The position numbers were made by a program, and so were the translations under genes. Below are positions 28,112-38,551 of a stretch of DNA of 64,000 nt, in pieces (within the stretch, counting starts at the first letter, position 1; each line of letters begins with the position of its first letter). Under the pieces are notes generated by a model. The model ran no database searches. It saw only the letters and a list, made by a program, of their open reading frames with translations, and was not told the origin of the DNA. This DNA comes from CAWJHE01 sp963842455 (lineage in GTDB: Bacteria > Chloroflexota > Anaerolineae > Anaerolineales > UBA4823), in NCBI GenBank assembly GCA_963842455.1, contig CAWJHE010000011.1, forward strand, positions 113,002 through 177,001, written 5' to 3'.

Positions 28112-29026
28112 ATGATCCAAATCCAGCTAAACACTTCACAGCATTCTGATCAATCCAAATGGTACGAATACCACCTGGCAGACACTTCGGTATGGTTTGA
28201 TCAACCGATTCCATCTCTTTTCCCTTTTCTTTCTCATGACCACCCGTCGTCGCCTGCCCCACCTACCGCATGGACGCTTGAGTTACACTCATCTCTTGAT
28301 ACAAGTTACAGAGGCCCTGGATGGATAGCTAACCAATGGAGAGAAGTGCACTGTCAATTTGGAGATCAAGGTTATTATTTAACCGTTCCGGGTGCAGGAA
28401 GTTTTTGTATTTCACCCGGAGGCAGCCAGGTGAATTTATTGAGCCGAGAAGAACACGCACAGGATCAGGTGATAATCGAATCGGCTCTTGGACCTGCCTT
28501 GATCCTAGCCCTGGCTTTAAACGGCGTTTGGTGTCTGCACGCCAGTGCGGCCGTTTTTGAAGACAGGTTAATGCTTTTCAGTGGTGAAAGCGGAGAGGGC
28601 AAATCAACGCTGGCGCGGTTCCTGGGAATGCAGCCCGGCTGGCGTCGTGCAGGGGATGACATTATTCCGGTTATCCACTCAAACGGTTGTCTATACGCAC
28701 TACCTCGTTTTCCTCAACTCAAGATTTCACCGGAAAATCAACCATCGATAAGCCTGGACTCTTCGATCAAAGTCCATTCCGTTTTCATCCTAAACAAAAA
28801 TCCGTCTGAGAGCGCTCCAATTCGAACGCACGGCCTGCATCCAACGACGACTAGCTTAGCGCTTACCCGTCATAGTGTTGCTGCACGATTGTTCTCAAAA
28901 GAGCTATTACGAAAACACCTGAGTTTCTGCGCCTGGGTTGCCCAGAATTTGCCTGTCTACCAATTAGATTACCCCCATGCGCTTGACCAGCTCGGGAATG
29001 TACAAGCCGTCTTGGAAAATGGGTGA
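28112..29026 (+). CDS. HPr-kinase-like protein of the lasso-type locus
   Basis: 304 aa. Walker A loop FSGESGEGKSTLARF (GESGEGKST at 158-166) preceded by CLHASAAV, and RRAGDDIIPV after it, as in HPr kinase/PEPCK-fold proteins. The N-terminal 120 residues are unlike HprK. In lasso clusters such as that of paeninodin, a protein of this kind phosphorylates a C-terminal Ser of the precursor; here Ser54 of the restored precursor would be a candidate. It starts 6 nt after the cyclase-like gene, so the two form an operon. No RRE (B1), leader protease (B2) or ABC exporter is seen next to it. It is distantly similar to the protein at 15603, including the LHAA/LHAS element. Confidence 0.8.
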   Translation: MIQIQLNTSQHSDQSKWYEYHLADTSVWFDQPIPSLFPFLSHDHPSSPAPPTAWTLELHSSLDTSYRGPGWIANQWREVHCQFGDQGYYLTVPGAGSFCISPGGSQVNLLSREEHAQDQVIIESALGPALILALALNGVWCLHASAAVFEDRLMLFSGESGEGKSTLARFLGMQPGWRRAGDDIIPVIHSNGCLYALPRFPQLKISPENQPSISLDSSIKVHSVFILNKNPSESAPIRTHGLHPTTTSLALTRHSVAARLFSKELLRKHLSFCAWVAQNLPVYQLDYPHALDQLGNVQAVLENG

Positions 29027-29069
29027 TCTAATTCCTGGAAGACTAGCTTTGGCCATGGTTAGCGCAATC

Positions 29070-32000
29070 TCACTCGAATTCATCTCTCAACCGCTGAACC
29101 TGCTCCAGCAATAACTTTCTCCCACTGTTGATGGCTATTTCATGCGCCTGATCTAAGTGCTCTTTTCCAATTTCACCTGGCAGCAAAGGCGCTAACCACA
29201 GGTGTATTTGGGCCTCCAGATGCCTGGCGCCTAGAGACTGCGCCTGCCCCAAAGCTGTAGATATGTAATGCAAGGCAAGCTCTTTCTGACCACGCTTCTT
29301 GGCCAACAAACCCATATTGGCTGTGATCCCGGCAACTCTTTCAGCAATGGCAAATCGCTGCGCCATTTCCAGACCCTTTTTAAAATAAACCTCAGCCTGC
29401 TCATCCTCATCGGCAGAAAAAGCGATCTCTCCAAGCGTGGAATACAGGTATGTTTGCATTCCGAGTATGCCGTGGTCCTGAGCCAATTTCAGCCCTCTCT
29501 CGGCCTCTTCCCGTGCACCAGCAACGCCCAGCAAATGCATGTGGTAAGCCAGATTGTTGTGGGCCAGAACGCGAAAATCCAGGCTGCCAGAATCGCTTGC
29601 ATCCGAAGATACCGCCAGTGATTTCTGGTAATACTCGATAGCCAGTTCAAGCTCGCCAAGCTGGGCAGCTACACTGCCTGATTCAAACAGAATTTGAGCC
29701 AGGGAAGAAACAGGAAAACCAGGAGTTTGTCGCCATAATTCTTCTGCCGTATGCAGATGTTCTTGTGCAGCCACCAGGTCTGACCCATCCAAAGATAAGG
29801 CAGTTCCCCAGATCAATTTCGCAGTCAAAACGCTTTCAGGTCCGGATTTGGCGCAAACCTGTTGTGCGATCTGGATGACTTCCTGGTATCTGCCCAAAGG
29901 CAACATGGATCGCGCCATCGCTAACCGCAACCCAGAAACATTTCCATCTGAGCTGGAGCCGGTATGCTTAACCGCCAGGGAAATAGCTTCTCGATACGCA
30001 TCCGTGGATTGAGCAAACTCGCCTGCTTTGGCATGTGCTTCAGCCAAGTCTTGCCAGTCTTTTTCACTCTTGAGATCATCTTGACTTTGCAGCGCCATCT
30101 TAAAATATTCGATGGCTTCATGCCAGGCTGCCAGCTTCATTGCCTGCTTGCCGGCCATCCGTGCATAAGAGGCAGCCCGGTTTGGTTCACCAGCTTCAGC
30201 GAAATGCCAGGCTAATTGCCCGGCTTTATCTTCCATTGAACTCGGCAGGAAATTCTCGATTGCCTCGGCAACCCGGCGATGGAAATAACGGAGCCGCAGA
30301 TCGCCCAGCTCACGATAGGACACTTCCATGATGAGAGAATGATCGATTATGAAATTTCTATCATCGTTCGACCTTACCAAACCGTGGTCTATCAATTCTT
30401 CCAGAGCATCAAATGCAGCGAATTCCGATAGACCAGCTGCCAAAGCGGCAACGTCAAAATTGAAACGGCGCCCCATCACCACGCCTGCGTCAAGAATTCG
30501 CCTGGCTGAGTCGGATAGGGCTTCCAGGCGCGCTTGCAAAAGACTGTAGACAGTTTGCGGGATCAAGGCTTCAGTCGACAGCGTACTCAAATTAAGCGAG
30601 CCATCTGGTTGGAGCAGTGATTTTTGACGAGCATATTTCACCAATTCCATTAGTATATAAGGATTTCCTTCTGAAATTCGTCTGCAGCCATTCAGCCAAT
30701 GGAGGTGCATATTGAGGGCTGAACTGTTTGGAAAGCTTCAGAACGTCAGCGAAGGAGAGCCTGTATAAAACCAACTGAACCAGTAGATCCTGACGCATTA
30801 AACTTCTCAGAAAGCTTGGATAATTGGGAAGAGACGAGGCTGGCTTAGCAGTTCCGATCATCGAAAGCCCTGGCGCCCCACCTTGCCTGAGCAAGTATCC
30901 TAGTAATCCTAAAGTGGAATCGCCTGCCCATTGCAGGTCATCCATGATGATAATGAGCGGGCGAATTTGTGTGTAACCAATCAACAATTGACGAATACCT
31001 TCCCAAAGACGACCTTCATCAACATTCTTGTCGAGTGGGTCCTGAGAGGTTCTTCCGGATCGCAATTCTGGTAATATTCTGGATATTTCATTAAGCCAGA
31101 TGGGTGATATTCGCTTCTCAATCTCTGTCTGGATCTCTGGCCAGGTTGGATCGGTAATGAGTGAACGGAAAATCTCGATAAAAGGTTGGTAGGGAAGATG
31201 CCGTTCTAATTCCCGCGCAGCACCCACTACCCCGGCTACAGAGGACTTGCGCACATATTCATTCGCTAGCCTGGTCTTTCCGATACCAGCTTCACCTTCA
31301 ATTAAAACAAATTTTCCGAGCCGAATCTCCTTTTGCATCAGGTCAAGCTCTTCCTCACGCCCAACAAAAGGTAATTCTTGTGATTTATTCGTGGAGACTT
31401 TTATTGGAGATGCTAGCTGCACGGAAGGTTTGGTTGGACTAACCGGGATTTTATCCTGCAAGATTTTGTCATAAAGGGACCGTGTTTCAGCCATAGGCGG
31501 CACACCCAACTCTTGATCCAGCAGTTTACGTAAGGTATCGTAACTTTGAATTGCCCCCGGCCGGTCACCTGCCAGGTAATGCAACAAAATTCTTTCTCTT
31601 TGTAAGTCCTCCTGAAGCGGTTGGATGATCAGGGCACGATCAAGATTACGAATAGCTCCTTTAAAATCTTGCTGGTCTTTATAAAACGCAGCTAACCGGG
31701 TAAAACCATGCAATGCCATTTGCCGGTAATGCTCGCGTTCATAATTCAACCAATCTTCAAATTCATTACTCTCGGGTAAATAAAAACCTTGCAAAAATTC
31801 ACCCTGGTATAAAGACAAAGCTTGTTCCATTGCGTTGATGCCGTCACCTGCTTGATCCAATGCCTTTTTAAAATTCCACACATCCACATCTACATGTTTA
31901 TCAAAAGAGACGTGCGATGCATCCACTCGAATGGCATCAGCGAAAACCCGTTTGATTCCATACAGGCTGGACCGAAGTGATTGCAGAGCCGAAGGACGTG

Positions 32001-32160
32001 GCAAATCTGGCCAAAGCAAATCCAACAAGGCTTCTCTAGAAACAGGCTGGAGATGAGCAGCGGTGAAGAAGATCATCGCCCTGCTTTTCCGGCGATCAAT
32101 TTTAATGCTTTCCCCATCTCGATAAATAACAGGACGACCCATCAATTGAATAGATATCAT
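29070..32160 (-). CDS. BTAD-type transcriptional regulator with AAA ATPase and TPR domains (frameshifted near 30680)
   Basis: About 1,030 aa if one T is removed near 30680 (AEWLQTN then SEGNPYILMELVKYA). N-terminal winged helix (residues 1-90, MISIQLMGRPVIYRDGE...), BTAD/TPR-like domain (about 100-245), an AAA/NACHT-like ATPase with Walker A GEAGIGKTRLA and Walker B LIIIMDDLQWAG, then a long array of TPR-like helices to the end. Such SARP/MalT-like proteins sense a ligand through the ATPase-TPR part. No C-terminal LuxR helix-turn-helix is visible, so DNA binding should be N-terminal. The ATG lacks a ribosome-binding site and has TATACT about 8 nt upstream, compatible with a leaderless transcript. 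It is divergent from the YceI-like gene. Confidence 0.85.
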
Positions 32161-32244
32161 AGGCTAATAGTATAACGCAATGAGATCATTTTGAGTAACC
32201 AAACCAAAATGTTCACGCTTTTGTTTACGATCACGTTCACCGAT

Positions 32245-32272
32245 TTGTGACGGAGCTTGCGTATACTATACT
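32245..32272 (+). promoter_or_regulatory. Promoter of the YceI-like gene
   Basis: TTGTGA (32245-32250), 16-nt spacer, TATACT (32267-32272). It lies upstream of the chosen ATG 32311 and inside the longer open frame, which argues against the upstream start at 32257. Confidence 0.6.
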
Positions 32273-32310
32273 CATTAGTAACAACAATCAACAATAATTG
32301 GAGGAACACG

Positions 32311-32856
32311 ATGTCTTGGAAAATTGATAATGCCCATTCGGAAATTAACTTCACTGTCCGTCACATGATGATTGCTAATGTGCGCGGCCGTTTTGAAAAA
32401 TATAGTGGCAACGTTGAGTTTGACCTGGAAAATCCACAAAATTCAAGCGTGGAAGTGGAGATAGAAACTAGCAGTATAAATACTCGTGAAGCGCAAAGAG
32501 ATGCCCACCTGAAATCCGGAGACTTTCTGGATGTGGAAAACTATCCGCTCATGGTTTTTAAAAGCTCCCACATTGAGGTCCTTGACAACAATCGAGGCCT
32601 AATCCACGGCAATCTGACGATTAAAGATATCACCAAACCAGTTGTCTTGGAGACGACCTACTCAGGCCAGGCAAAGAGTCCTTGGGGCACTACATCGGCT
32701 GGCTTTACAGCGACCACAAAAATCAATCGGAAAGAATGGGGCCTGACCTGGAATGTTGCCCTTGAAACCGGTGGATGGTTGGTGGGCGAAGAGATTAAGA
32801 TTGAACTTGAGATGGAAGTTGTGAAACAGGAAGAGATGGAAGCAACGCCTGCATAA
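32311..32856 (+). CDS. YceI-like protein
   Basis: 181 aa from ATG 32311, chosen because of TTGGAGGAA upstream and because MSWKIDNAHSEINFTVRHMM is the canonical family start. Further family signatures are GRFEKYSGNVEFD, RDAHLKSGDFLDVENYP and GNLTIKDITKPVVLE. YceI proteins form a lipocalin-like barrel that binds polyisoprenoid or other long lipid chains. There is no signal peptide, so this copy appears cytoplasmic. Its role in this organism is unknown; it is divergent from the BTAD regulator, which might control it. Confidence 0.92.
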   Translation: MSWKIDNAHSEINFTVRHMMIANVRGRFEKYSGNVEFDLENPQNSSVEVEIETSSINTREAQRDAHLKSGDFLDVENYPLMVFKSSHIEVLDNNRGLIHGNLTIKDITKPVVLETTYSGQAKSPWGTTSAGFTATTKINRKEWGLTWNVALETGGWLVGEEIKIELEMEVVKQEEMEATPA

Positions 32857-33128
32857 GTTCACCCATAACTGCATTCACAGCGGGTTTTCCCAGCAAAAAT
32901 TCCAACCTGGAGTTGCCGAGATATACTTATTGGCAGCTTCAGGTTTTTAATTCCTGCATGTCTGCATGTATAATAATAATCATATTAAAGCTGCCTCAAG
33001 TTTAAAACGATAAGCTCATCGCATTTCATGAGTGATGGTTGCTGATTCATAAGATGATTGATTAAAAAAAACAAAGCTTTGTATACTTGGCGAGCTTTGC
33101 AAGAGATCATAAAGAAGGTAGGAACTGT

Positions 33129-35672
33129 ATGGGTGTACGCATTGGATCATTAGAGATTAATGAAACAGAAAAATTTCGGCTTATCTCAGATTCAACGTAC
33201 GATTGGGAGGAATGGCGCGGACCTTTAGGGGAGTTAGTGTATATCTCTCCATCCTGCGAACGGATAACGGGTTTCTCAGTCCAAGATTTTATTTCTCAAG
33301 AGAATTTCTTAGCTACAATCATACATCCCGATGATATTACAGACTATCAAAAAAATGTGAGTTTATCCCTAATTGCCTCGACTGAAACCAGTCATTTAGA
33401 TTTTCGAATAATCCGCAAAAATGGCGAGGAACGATGGATTAACCAATACTGTGTGCCTATCTATCATGCGAATGGAACTTGGATGGGGCGCAGGATCAGC
33501 AATCGGGATATCACCCACCGAAAACAGACTGAAGCAGAATTATTTCAAACCAAGCAACAATTAGAAATCATCCTTTCCAACATTGCTACGATTGTATTTG
33601 GATTAGATCGAGAGGGTCACCTGGTTTACGCAAACCAGGCAGCCGCAAATGCAGCTGGCTTCCAAACACCCGAGCAGCTCATCGAATACGGTCTAATTCT
33701 TGATAAATTTGAAATCATCGATCAAGAAAACCAGCCGCTGTCATTGATGCAACTATCGGTTGATGAAGCTGTTCAGAGTTTGTCCAATTCAAATCTAACC
33801 ATCCGCTACAGGCGATTAGATTCCAAAGAATTCAATTGGGCAATCCTGAGCGGTCGTCCAATCTTTTCCGAGCTAGGCGTATTTGAGATTCTGGTTGTGA
33901 TTGCTCAAGATATTACAAAACTTAAGCAGACCCAAGATGAGCTCAAGGAATCAAGGGATGAGCTTGAAAAAAGAGTCGATGAGCGTACAAAAGAACTTGA
34001 ACAGATCAACCAGAGCCTGCTATTAGAAAATGCGCATCGAAGAAATATTGAAGCAGCTTTGCAACAAGAGCGCGATTTTTCCCGAAGTATTATTCAAACT
34101 GCCCAGGTTGGTTTGTTAGTTTTGGACAAGGAAGGGAAAATTCTGCAAATAAATCCCTTTTTGGAGCAAATATCCGGTTATACCCTTGACGAAGTTAAAT
34201 TTAAAGATTGGTTTCAAACCTTTTTATTGCCCGAGGATCAAGAGGTAACCAGAACGCTATTCCTAAGAGCCATTGAGGATATTCACACATACGGAAATAT
34301 CACACCCATTCGAACAAAAGATGGGCAAATCCGGTTGATAGAATGGTACGATAAAACCCTAAAAGACAAGAATGGGGATCTTCAGGGTCTTCTTTCCATC
34401 GGTCAGGATGTGACCAAAAGGAAAGAGTATGAAAGAAAGGTGTTGCGGAATGCTACCCAAGCGGAAGCGCTGGCTAATATTACTTCTCGAATCAATGCTG
34501 ATTTGGATCTAAAATCAGTGCTAAACAGTATTTGCGAAGTACTTGTGCATGCGACACCTGCCATGGAAACAGCGGTTATTATGCTGCGAGATGACGAGTT
34601 AGACGAAGTGAAGTTTGCAGCGGGATATGGGCAAAATTTGGAGTATAGATTTTCGCTGAACCCAGTACCCTTATCAATATATCAAGAAGATCTTATAAAA
34701 CACGGGACCCTTACCGTCATCCCAGATATTCAGGTATTAGGAGACTATCCCAACTTAGAAATCGCCCACACAATCCATGCACGAACCACTATCAGTGTTG
34801 TAATGGTCCATCATGAGAGAATCGTTGGCGTAATTACCCTGGTCTCACTTGCGCAGCCATATACCCCATCAGAAGAAGAAATTTCTTTTATACAGGCTAT
34901 CGCCAATCATGCGACCATAGCGATCGCTAATGCCCGTCTATTTGAGCAAGTATCTGAAAACAGGAAACGGATGCAGTCCCTTTCCCAAAGATTAGTAAAA
35001 ATCCAAGAATCTGAGAGAAGAAATATTTCCCGCGAACTGCATGATGAAATCGGACAGGAGTTAACCTCACTAATATTACTCATAGAAGTCATTAAAAACA
35101 CCTGTCAAAGACACGACACACCCAATCAGCTGACATACCAGAAACTGGAGAACGCCCAAGATTTAGTGAATATCGTCTTAAGACAAATCCGCGAGCTCGC
35201 CCTGGACCTTAGACCGGGAATGTTGGACGACCTGGGGTTGCTGCCCGCGCTTTTGATGCATTTTGACCGTTTCACTCAACAAACAGATATCAAAGTGCTT
35301 TTCAAGCATAGCGGAATCGACCGCCGCTTTTCCGGAGAAATTGAAACGACCTCGTTTAGGATCATCCAGGAAGCTTTAACTAATGTGGCTCGTCACGCCA
35401 AAGTTCGACAGGCTAATGTGCGCATTTGGATCGAAGAAAACAACTTGAATATTCAAATTCAAGATGACGGCGCCGGTTTTGATAGAGAAGAGATTATTAA
35501 CAATTCAAACAGCATCGGATTACTGGGCATGCAAGAACGAGCGACTTTATGTGGAGGACGATTAGATATTGAGGCACAACCCGGCCTGGGGACATGCCTG
35601 ACGGTCGAGATTCCATTGAATGAAGAAGTTCAGGAAAACAAATATGGCCTTAAAAATACTTTTAGTCGATGA
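33129..35672 (+). CDS. PAS/GAF sensor histidine kinase (NarX/DegS type)
   Basis: 847 aa from ATG 33129, preferred over TTG 33087 because AAGAAGGTAGGA precedes it. Domains in order: PAS (about 15-130), PAS (150-270), coiled coil (280-320), PAS (325-435), GAF (455-610), HisKA_3 with phospho-acceptor His638 in RELHDEIGQELTSL, and a HATPase domain (N box EALTNVARHAK, G boxes DDGAGFD and SIGLLGMQERA). No transmembrane helix, so it senses an intracellular cue; PAS domains may bind haem, flavin or small molecules. The response regulator overlaps its 3' end by 29 nt, indicating a cognate pair. Confidence 0.93.
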   Translation: MGVRIGSLEINETEKFRLISDSTYDWEEWRGPLGELVYISPSCERITGFSVQDFISQENFLATIIHPDDITDYQKNVSLSLIASTETSHLDFRIIRKNGEERWINQYCVPIYHANGTWMGRRISNRDITHRKQTEAELFQTKQQLEIILSNIATIVFGLDREGHLVYANQAAANAAGFQTPEQLIEYGLILDKFEIIDQENQPLSLMQLSVDEAVQSLSNSNLTIRYRRLDSKEFNWAILSGRPIFSELGVFEILVVIAQDITKLKQTQDELKESRDELEKRVDERTKELEQINQSLLLENAHRRNIEAALQQERDFSRSIIQTAQVGLLVLDKEGKILQINPFLEQISGYTLDEVKFKDWFQTFLLPEDQEVTRTLFLRAIEDIHTYGNITPIRTKDGQIRLIEWYDKTLKDKNGDLQGLLSIGQDVTKRKEYERKVLRNATQAEALANITSRINADLDLKSVLNSICEVLVHATPAMETAVIMLRDDELDEVKFAAGYGQNLEYRFSLNPVPLSIYQEDLIKHGTLTVIPDIQVLGDYPNLEIAHTIHARTTISVVMVHHERIVGVITLVSLAQPYTPSEEEISFIQAIANHATIAIANARLFEQVSENRKRMQSLSQRLVKIQESERRNISRELHDEIGQELTSLILLIEVIKNTCQRHDTPNQLTYQKLENAQDLVNIVLRQIRELALDLRPGMLDDLGLLPALLMHFDRFTQQTDIKVLFKHSGIDRRFSGEIETTSFRIIQEALTNVARHAKVRQANVRIWIEENNLNIQIQDDGAGFDREEIINNSNSIGLLGMQERATLCGGRLDIEAQPGLGTCLTVEIPLNEEVQENKYGLKNTFSR

Positions 35673-36339
35673 TCATACGATTTTGCGAACTGGCTTAAGG
35701 GCGTTATTATCCATGGAATCTGGTGTCCAAATTATTGCCGAGGCAGCCAATGGGCTGGCTGCCATTCAAGCAGTAGAAAAGCATAAACCCGATGTGGTCT
35801 TGCTTGACCTTGCTATTCCAGGTTTAAATGGATTGGAAGTCACCTACCAAATCAGCCAGCGATTTCCAGAAACGCGGGTCGTTATTTTATCGATGTATGC
35901 CAAAGAAGCTTATGTTGTCGAGGCATTTCGAAATGGCGCACTCGGTTATGTCCTGAAAGGGTCCGAACCCAAAGAACTATTGCAAGCCATCCAATGTGCA
36001 AGTCAAGGCAAAAGGTATCTCGGCTCGCCGCTGAGCGAGGATGATTTAAACAAATACATGCAAGATACAAAAGGAGAAATCCTCGACCCCTTTGACAAAC
36101 TAACCATCCGAGAAAGACAAATATTCCAGCTAACAGCCGAAGGAATGAGCAGTACCGAAATCGGAAATAAGTTATTTATTAGTTATCGGACCGTCGAAGT
36201 TCACCGGGCAAAACTCATGAAAAAATTAGGGATTAACAACCAGGCTGAATTGATCCGTTATGCATTACAAAGAGGTTTGGCTCCAATTGACAATATCAAA
36301 ATTGAACCCAATAGTGGAATTGATAAAGAAAATACGTAG
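35644..36339 (+). CDS. NarL/FixJ-family response regulator
   Basis: 231 aa from ATG 35644. The receiver domain starts KILLVDDHTILRTGLR; Asp55 in VVLLDLAIPG is the phosphorylation site, with Ser/Lys positions (ILSMYAK, YVLKGS) present. The C-terminal LuxR-type helix-turn-helix is LTIRERQIFQLTAEGMSSTEI followed by SYRTVEVHRAKLMKKLGI. It overlaps the histidine kinase gene and is its likely target. Regulated genes are not identifiable from the window. Confidence 0.94.
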   Translation: MALKILLVDDHTILRTGLRALLSMESGVQIIAEAANGLAAIQAVEKHKPDVVLLDLAIPGLNGLEVTYQISQRFPETRVVILSMYAKEAYVVEAFRNGALGYVLKGSEPKELLQAIQCASQGKRYLGSPLSEDDLNKYMQDTKGEILDPFDKLTIRERQIFQLTAEGMSSTEIGNKLFISYRTVEVHRAKLMKKLGINNQAELIRYALQRGLAPIDNIKIEPNSGIDKENT

Positions 36340-36486
36340 ATACACGTATTGTTATAACTCCAGAAACATGCGAAAATATGAATGCAATAACCAAGATGTT
36401 TTGAAATCTCACGATCGCAAGGGACACTTTCAAAACATGGTGGGCAATTGCGGGGTGATAGTCAGGGGAGCGATCTCGATATGCTG

Positions 36487-36507
36487 GAGCGGCAGAGTTT
36501 GCCGCTC
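36487..36507. other. Hairpin in a 283-bp gene-free gap
   Basis: Between the response regulator and the YwiC-like gene, GAGCGGCA (36487-36494) pairs with TGCCGCTC (36500-36507). No T-run follows directly. A smaller ACGT...ACGT inverted repeat sits just after the regulator stop (near 36334-36350). Nothing else is recognisable. Confidence 0.4.
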
Positions 36508-36622
36508 TCAGCTGTTAAATGGCTGGTAACTAAAATTTTACTAATTTTCAATCTTTAATCCTGGGGGATTAATGTTTAATACACTATAATCTGAGAAACA
36601 ATCCTATTTGGGTGCATTTCAT

Positions 36623-37462
36623 ATGGTCCAAGACAAAACCCTTTCCAATTTATTCATCCGTCACATAGCCTTACCGCAAGATCATGGATCCTGGGTATTT
36701 TTACTTAGCCCCCTACTGATTGGTCTTTTTGCCAGCAAAACTTTTTCAACTAACTCCCTGATCCTGATTCTCGCAGCCATGGCCGCATTCTTAATCCGCC
36801 AGCCAGTCACGATGGCGATCAAGTCGTATTCTGGTCGTCGATCACGCAAAGATCTGCCGGCTGCCTGGTTCTGGATACTCGTGTATGGTTTGATCGGATT
36901 GATTTGTTTATTGGGCTTAATGGTTCAAGGATTTTCATATCTGCTCATTTTATCCCTGCCCGGTCTCCCAGTATTCCTTTGGCACCTGTACCTGGTAAGC
37001 AAAAGAGCCGAACGCCGGCAAATAGGTGTAGAAATCGTTGGCAGCGGCGTGCTGGCGTTAGCTGCTCCCGCGGCTTATTGGGTTGGCCTAGGCTCTTTAG
37101 AGCCGGCCGGATGGTGGCTTTTTGTACTGACCTGGTTGCAATCGGCAGCATCGATTGTGTATGCGTACCTGCGCCTGGAACAAAGAATTCTACCTGTTCT
37201 GCCTGATGTGAAAAATCGTCTTATCCTGGGAAGACGATCCATTTTGTACACAAGTTTTAATTTCATATTCGTCAGTATCCTATCCGTTCTACAAGCCCTT
37301 CCCGCTGGTCTACCCATCCCCTTCGCTTTACAATGGGTTGAAACGATATACGGAACCTTGCGTCCCGCCATCGGTTTCAAACCAACAAGAATCGGTATCC
37401 GCCAATTAATCGTAAGCAGTATTTTCACAATTTTATTTATCCTAGCCTGGAGCCTCACCTAA
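36623..37462 (+). CDS. YwiC-like integral membrane protein
   Basis: 279 aa from ATG 36623 (a TTG at 36608 is possible but less likely). The N-terminal ALPQDHGSWVFLLSPLLIG is the signature of the YwiC-like family, followed by about eight hydrophobic segments. RQPVTMAIKSYSGRR is another conserved cytoplasmic loop. Biochemical role is unknown; family members are often near nitrate respiration or cytochrome genes, and here the gene leads a cluster with cytochrome b, cytochrome c and Rieske genes, suggesting a part in assembling or supporting that complex. Confidence 0.85.
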   Translation: MVQDKTLSNLFIRHIALPQDHGSWVFLLSPLLIGLFASKTFSTNSLILILAAMAAFLIRQPVTMAIKSYSGRRSRKDLPAAWFWILVYGLIGLICLLGLMVQGFSYLLILSLPGLPVFLWHLYLVSKRAERRQIGVEIVGSGVLALAAPAAYWVGLGSLEPAGWWLFVLTWLQSAASIVYAYLRLEQRILPVLPDVKNRLILGRRSILYTSFNFIFVSILSVLQALPAGLPIPFALQWVETIYGTLRPAIGFKPTRIGIRQLIVSSIFTILFILAWSLT

Positions 37463-37516
37463 TCCGTTGAAATTTCTGCAAGTAGACACGCTCATAAACC
37501 ATCTGGTCCCCAAAAC

Positions 37517-38551
37517 ATGCGTCCTTCTTTCTTTCACCATTTACACCCTCCCACGATCCCAGCCAAACAGGCTCGGCTCAGGTATACGCTGGGAGCGGGC
37601 GGGTTCTCTGTATATCTGCTCATTGTTTTAGGTCTCAGCGGGGCGTTAGAAATGTTTTACTATATTCCCACCCCAGAATCTGCTGGTCAATCAATTCAGT
37701 TGATCACCTTCCTGGTACCTTATGGCAATATTATCCGTAATATCCACTATTGGTCAGCTCAGTTGCTGGTAATCATTTCGGTAATCCATTTACTGCGGGT
37801 CATTTTCACGGGCGCCTTTTCCCCACCACGACGATTCAACTACCTGTTAGGGTTGGGGCTCTTTGTGGTGATTTTGTTCTTGAATTTCACTGGATATATC
37901 CTTCGTTGGGATGAAGGTATCCGTTGGGCGCTGGTTGCCGGAACAAATCTGGTGAAAACTATTCCCCTGATCGGAACCTCCTTGTATTTATTTGTAGTAG
38001 GCGGTTCTGAACCTGGTAGCGCCACTCTAATCCGTTTTTATGCCTGGCATATCTTTGGCCTCGTTCTGTTTGTTCTGGTGTTAGGGATCTGGCATTTGTT
38101 CCGGATCAGGCGTGATGGAGGTATTGCTGTCCCCCCGCCAGATTTACGCACAGATGCAGCCCGTATATCGCGCTACGAACTGGTTCGGCGTGAAGGCTTA
38201 TCCGCATTGGTTGCCACCATCATTCTGCTCATCATATCGGCAACGCTGCCCGCTCCGCTGGCGCCGCCTATGACTGAGATCACTATGATTTCGGCAGAAT
38301 CTCGCGCTCCCTGGTTTTTTCTCTGGGTCCAGCAATTGCTTACGCTGGGGGACGCCTTCTGGATGGGAGTCTTTATCCCGATTGCATTGCTTTCATTTCT
38401 GGCATCTATTCCATATCTATTCAAAAATAATCACCCAGAGGAGCTTGGAGCCTGGTTTCCACCTGGCCAACGCGCTGTCCAAATTATTGTTGGCTTATTG
38501 GTATTCATCATCATCACCTTGACCATATTGGCTTCCGGGATGATTGTATGA
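37517..38551 (+). CDS. Cytochrome b (cytochrome bc/b6-type complex)
   Basis: 344 aa. Four haem-ligand histidines are visible: NIHYW and VIHLL (H-x13-H) in one helix and AWHIF and IWHLF (H-x14-H) in another. The x14 spacing in the second pair is the b6-type pattern. Two b haems should carry electrons across the membrane during quinol oxidation. The N-terminal part resembles b6; the last ~130 residues add about three more helices (ATIILLIISATLPAPLAPP, FFLWVQQLL...), like a short subunit-IV-like extension. It overlaps the multihaem cytochrome gene by 4 nt (ATGA). Confidence 0.92.
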   Translation: MRPSFFHHLHPPTIPAKQARLRYTLGAGGFSVYLLIVLGLSGALEMFYYIPTPESAGQSIQLITFLVPYGNIIRNIHYWSAQLLVIISVIHLLRVIFTGAFSPPRRFNYLLGLGLFVVILFLNFTGYILRWDEGIRWALVAGTNLVKTIPLIGTSLYLFVVGGSEPGSATLIRFYAWHIFGLVLFVLVLGIWHLFRIRRDGGIAVPPPDLRTDAARISRYELVRREGLSALVATIILLIISATLPAPLAPPMTEITMISAESRAPWFFLWVQQLLTLGDAFWMGVFIPIALLSFLASIPYLFKNNHPEELGAWFPPGQRAVQIIVGLLVFIIITLTILASGMIV

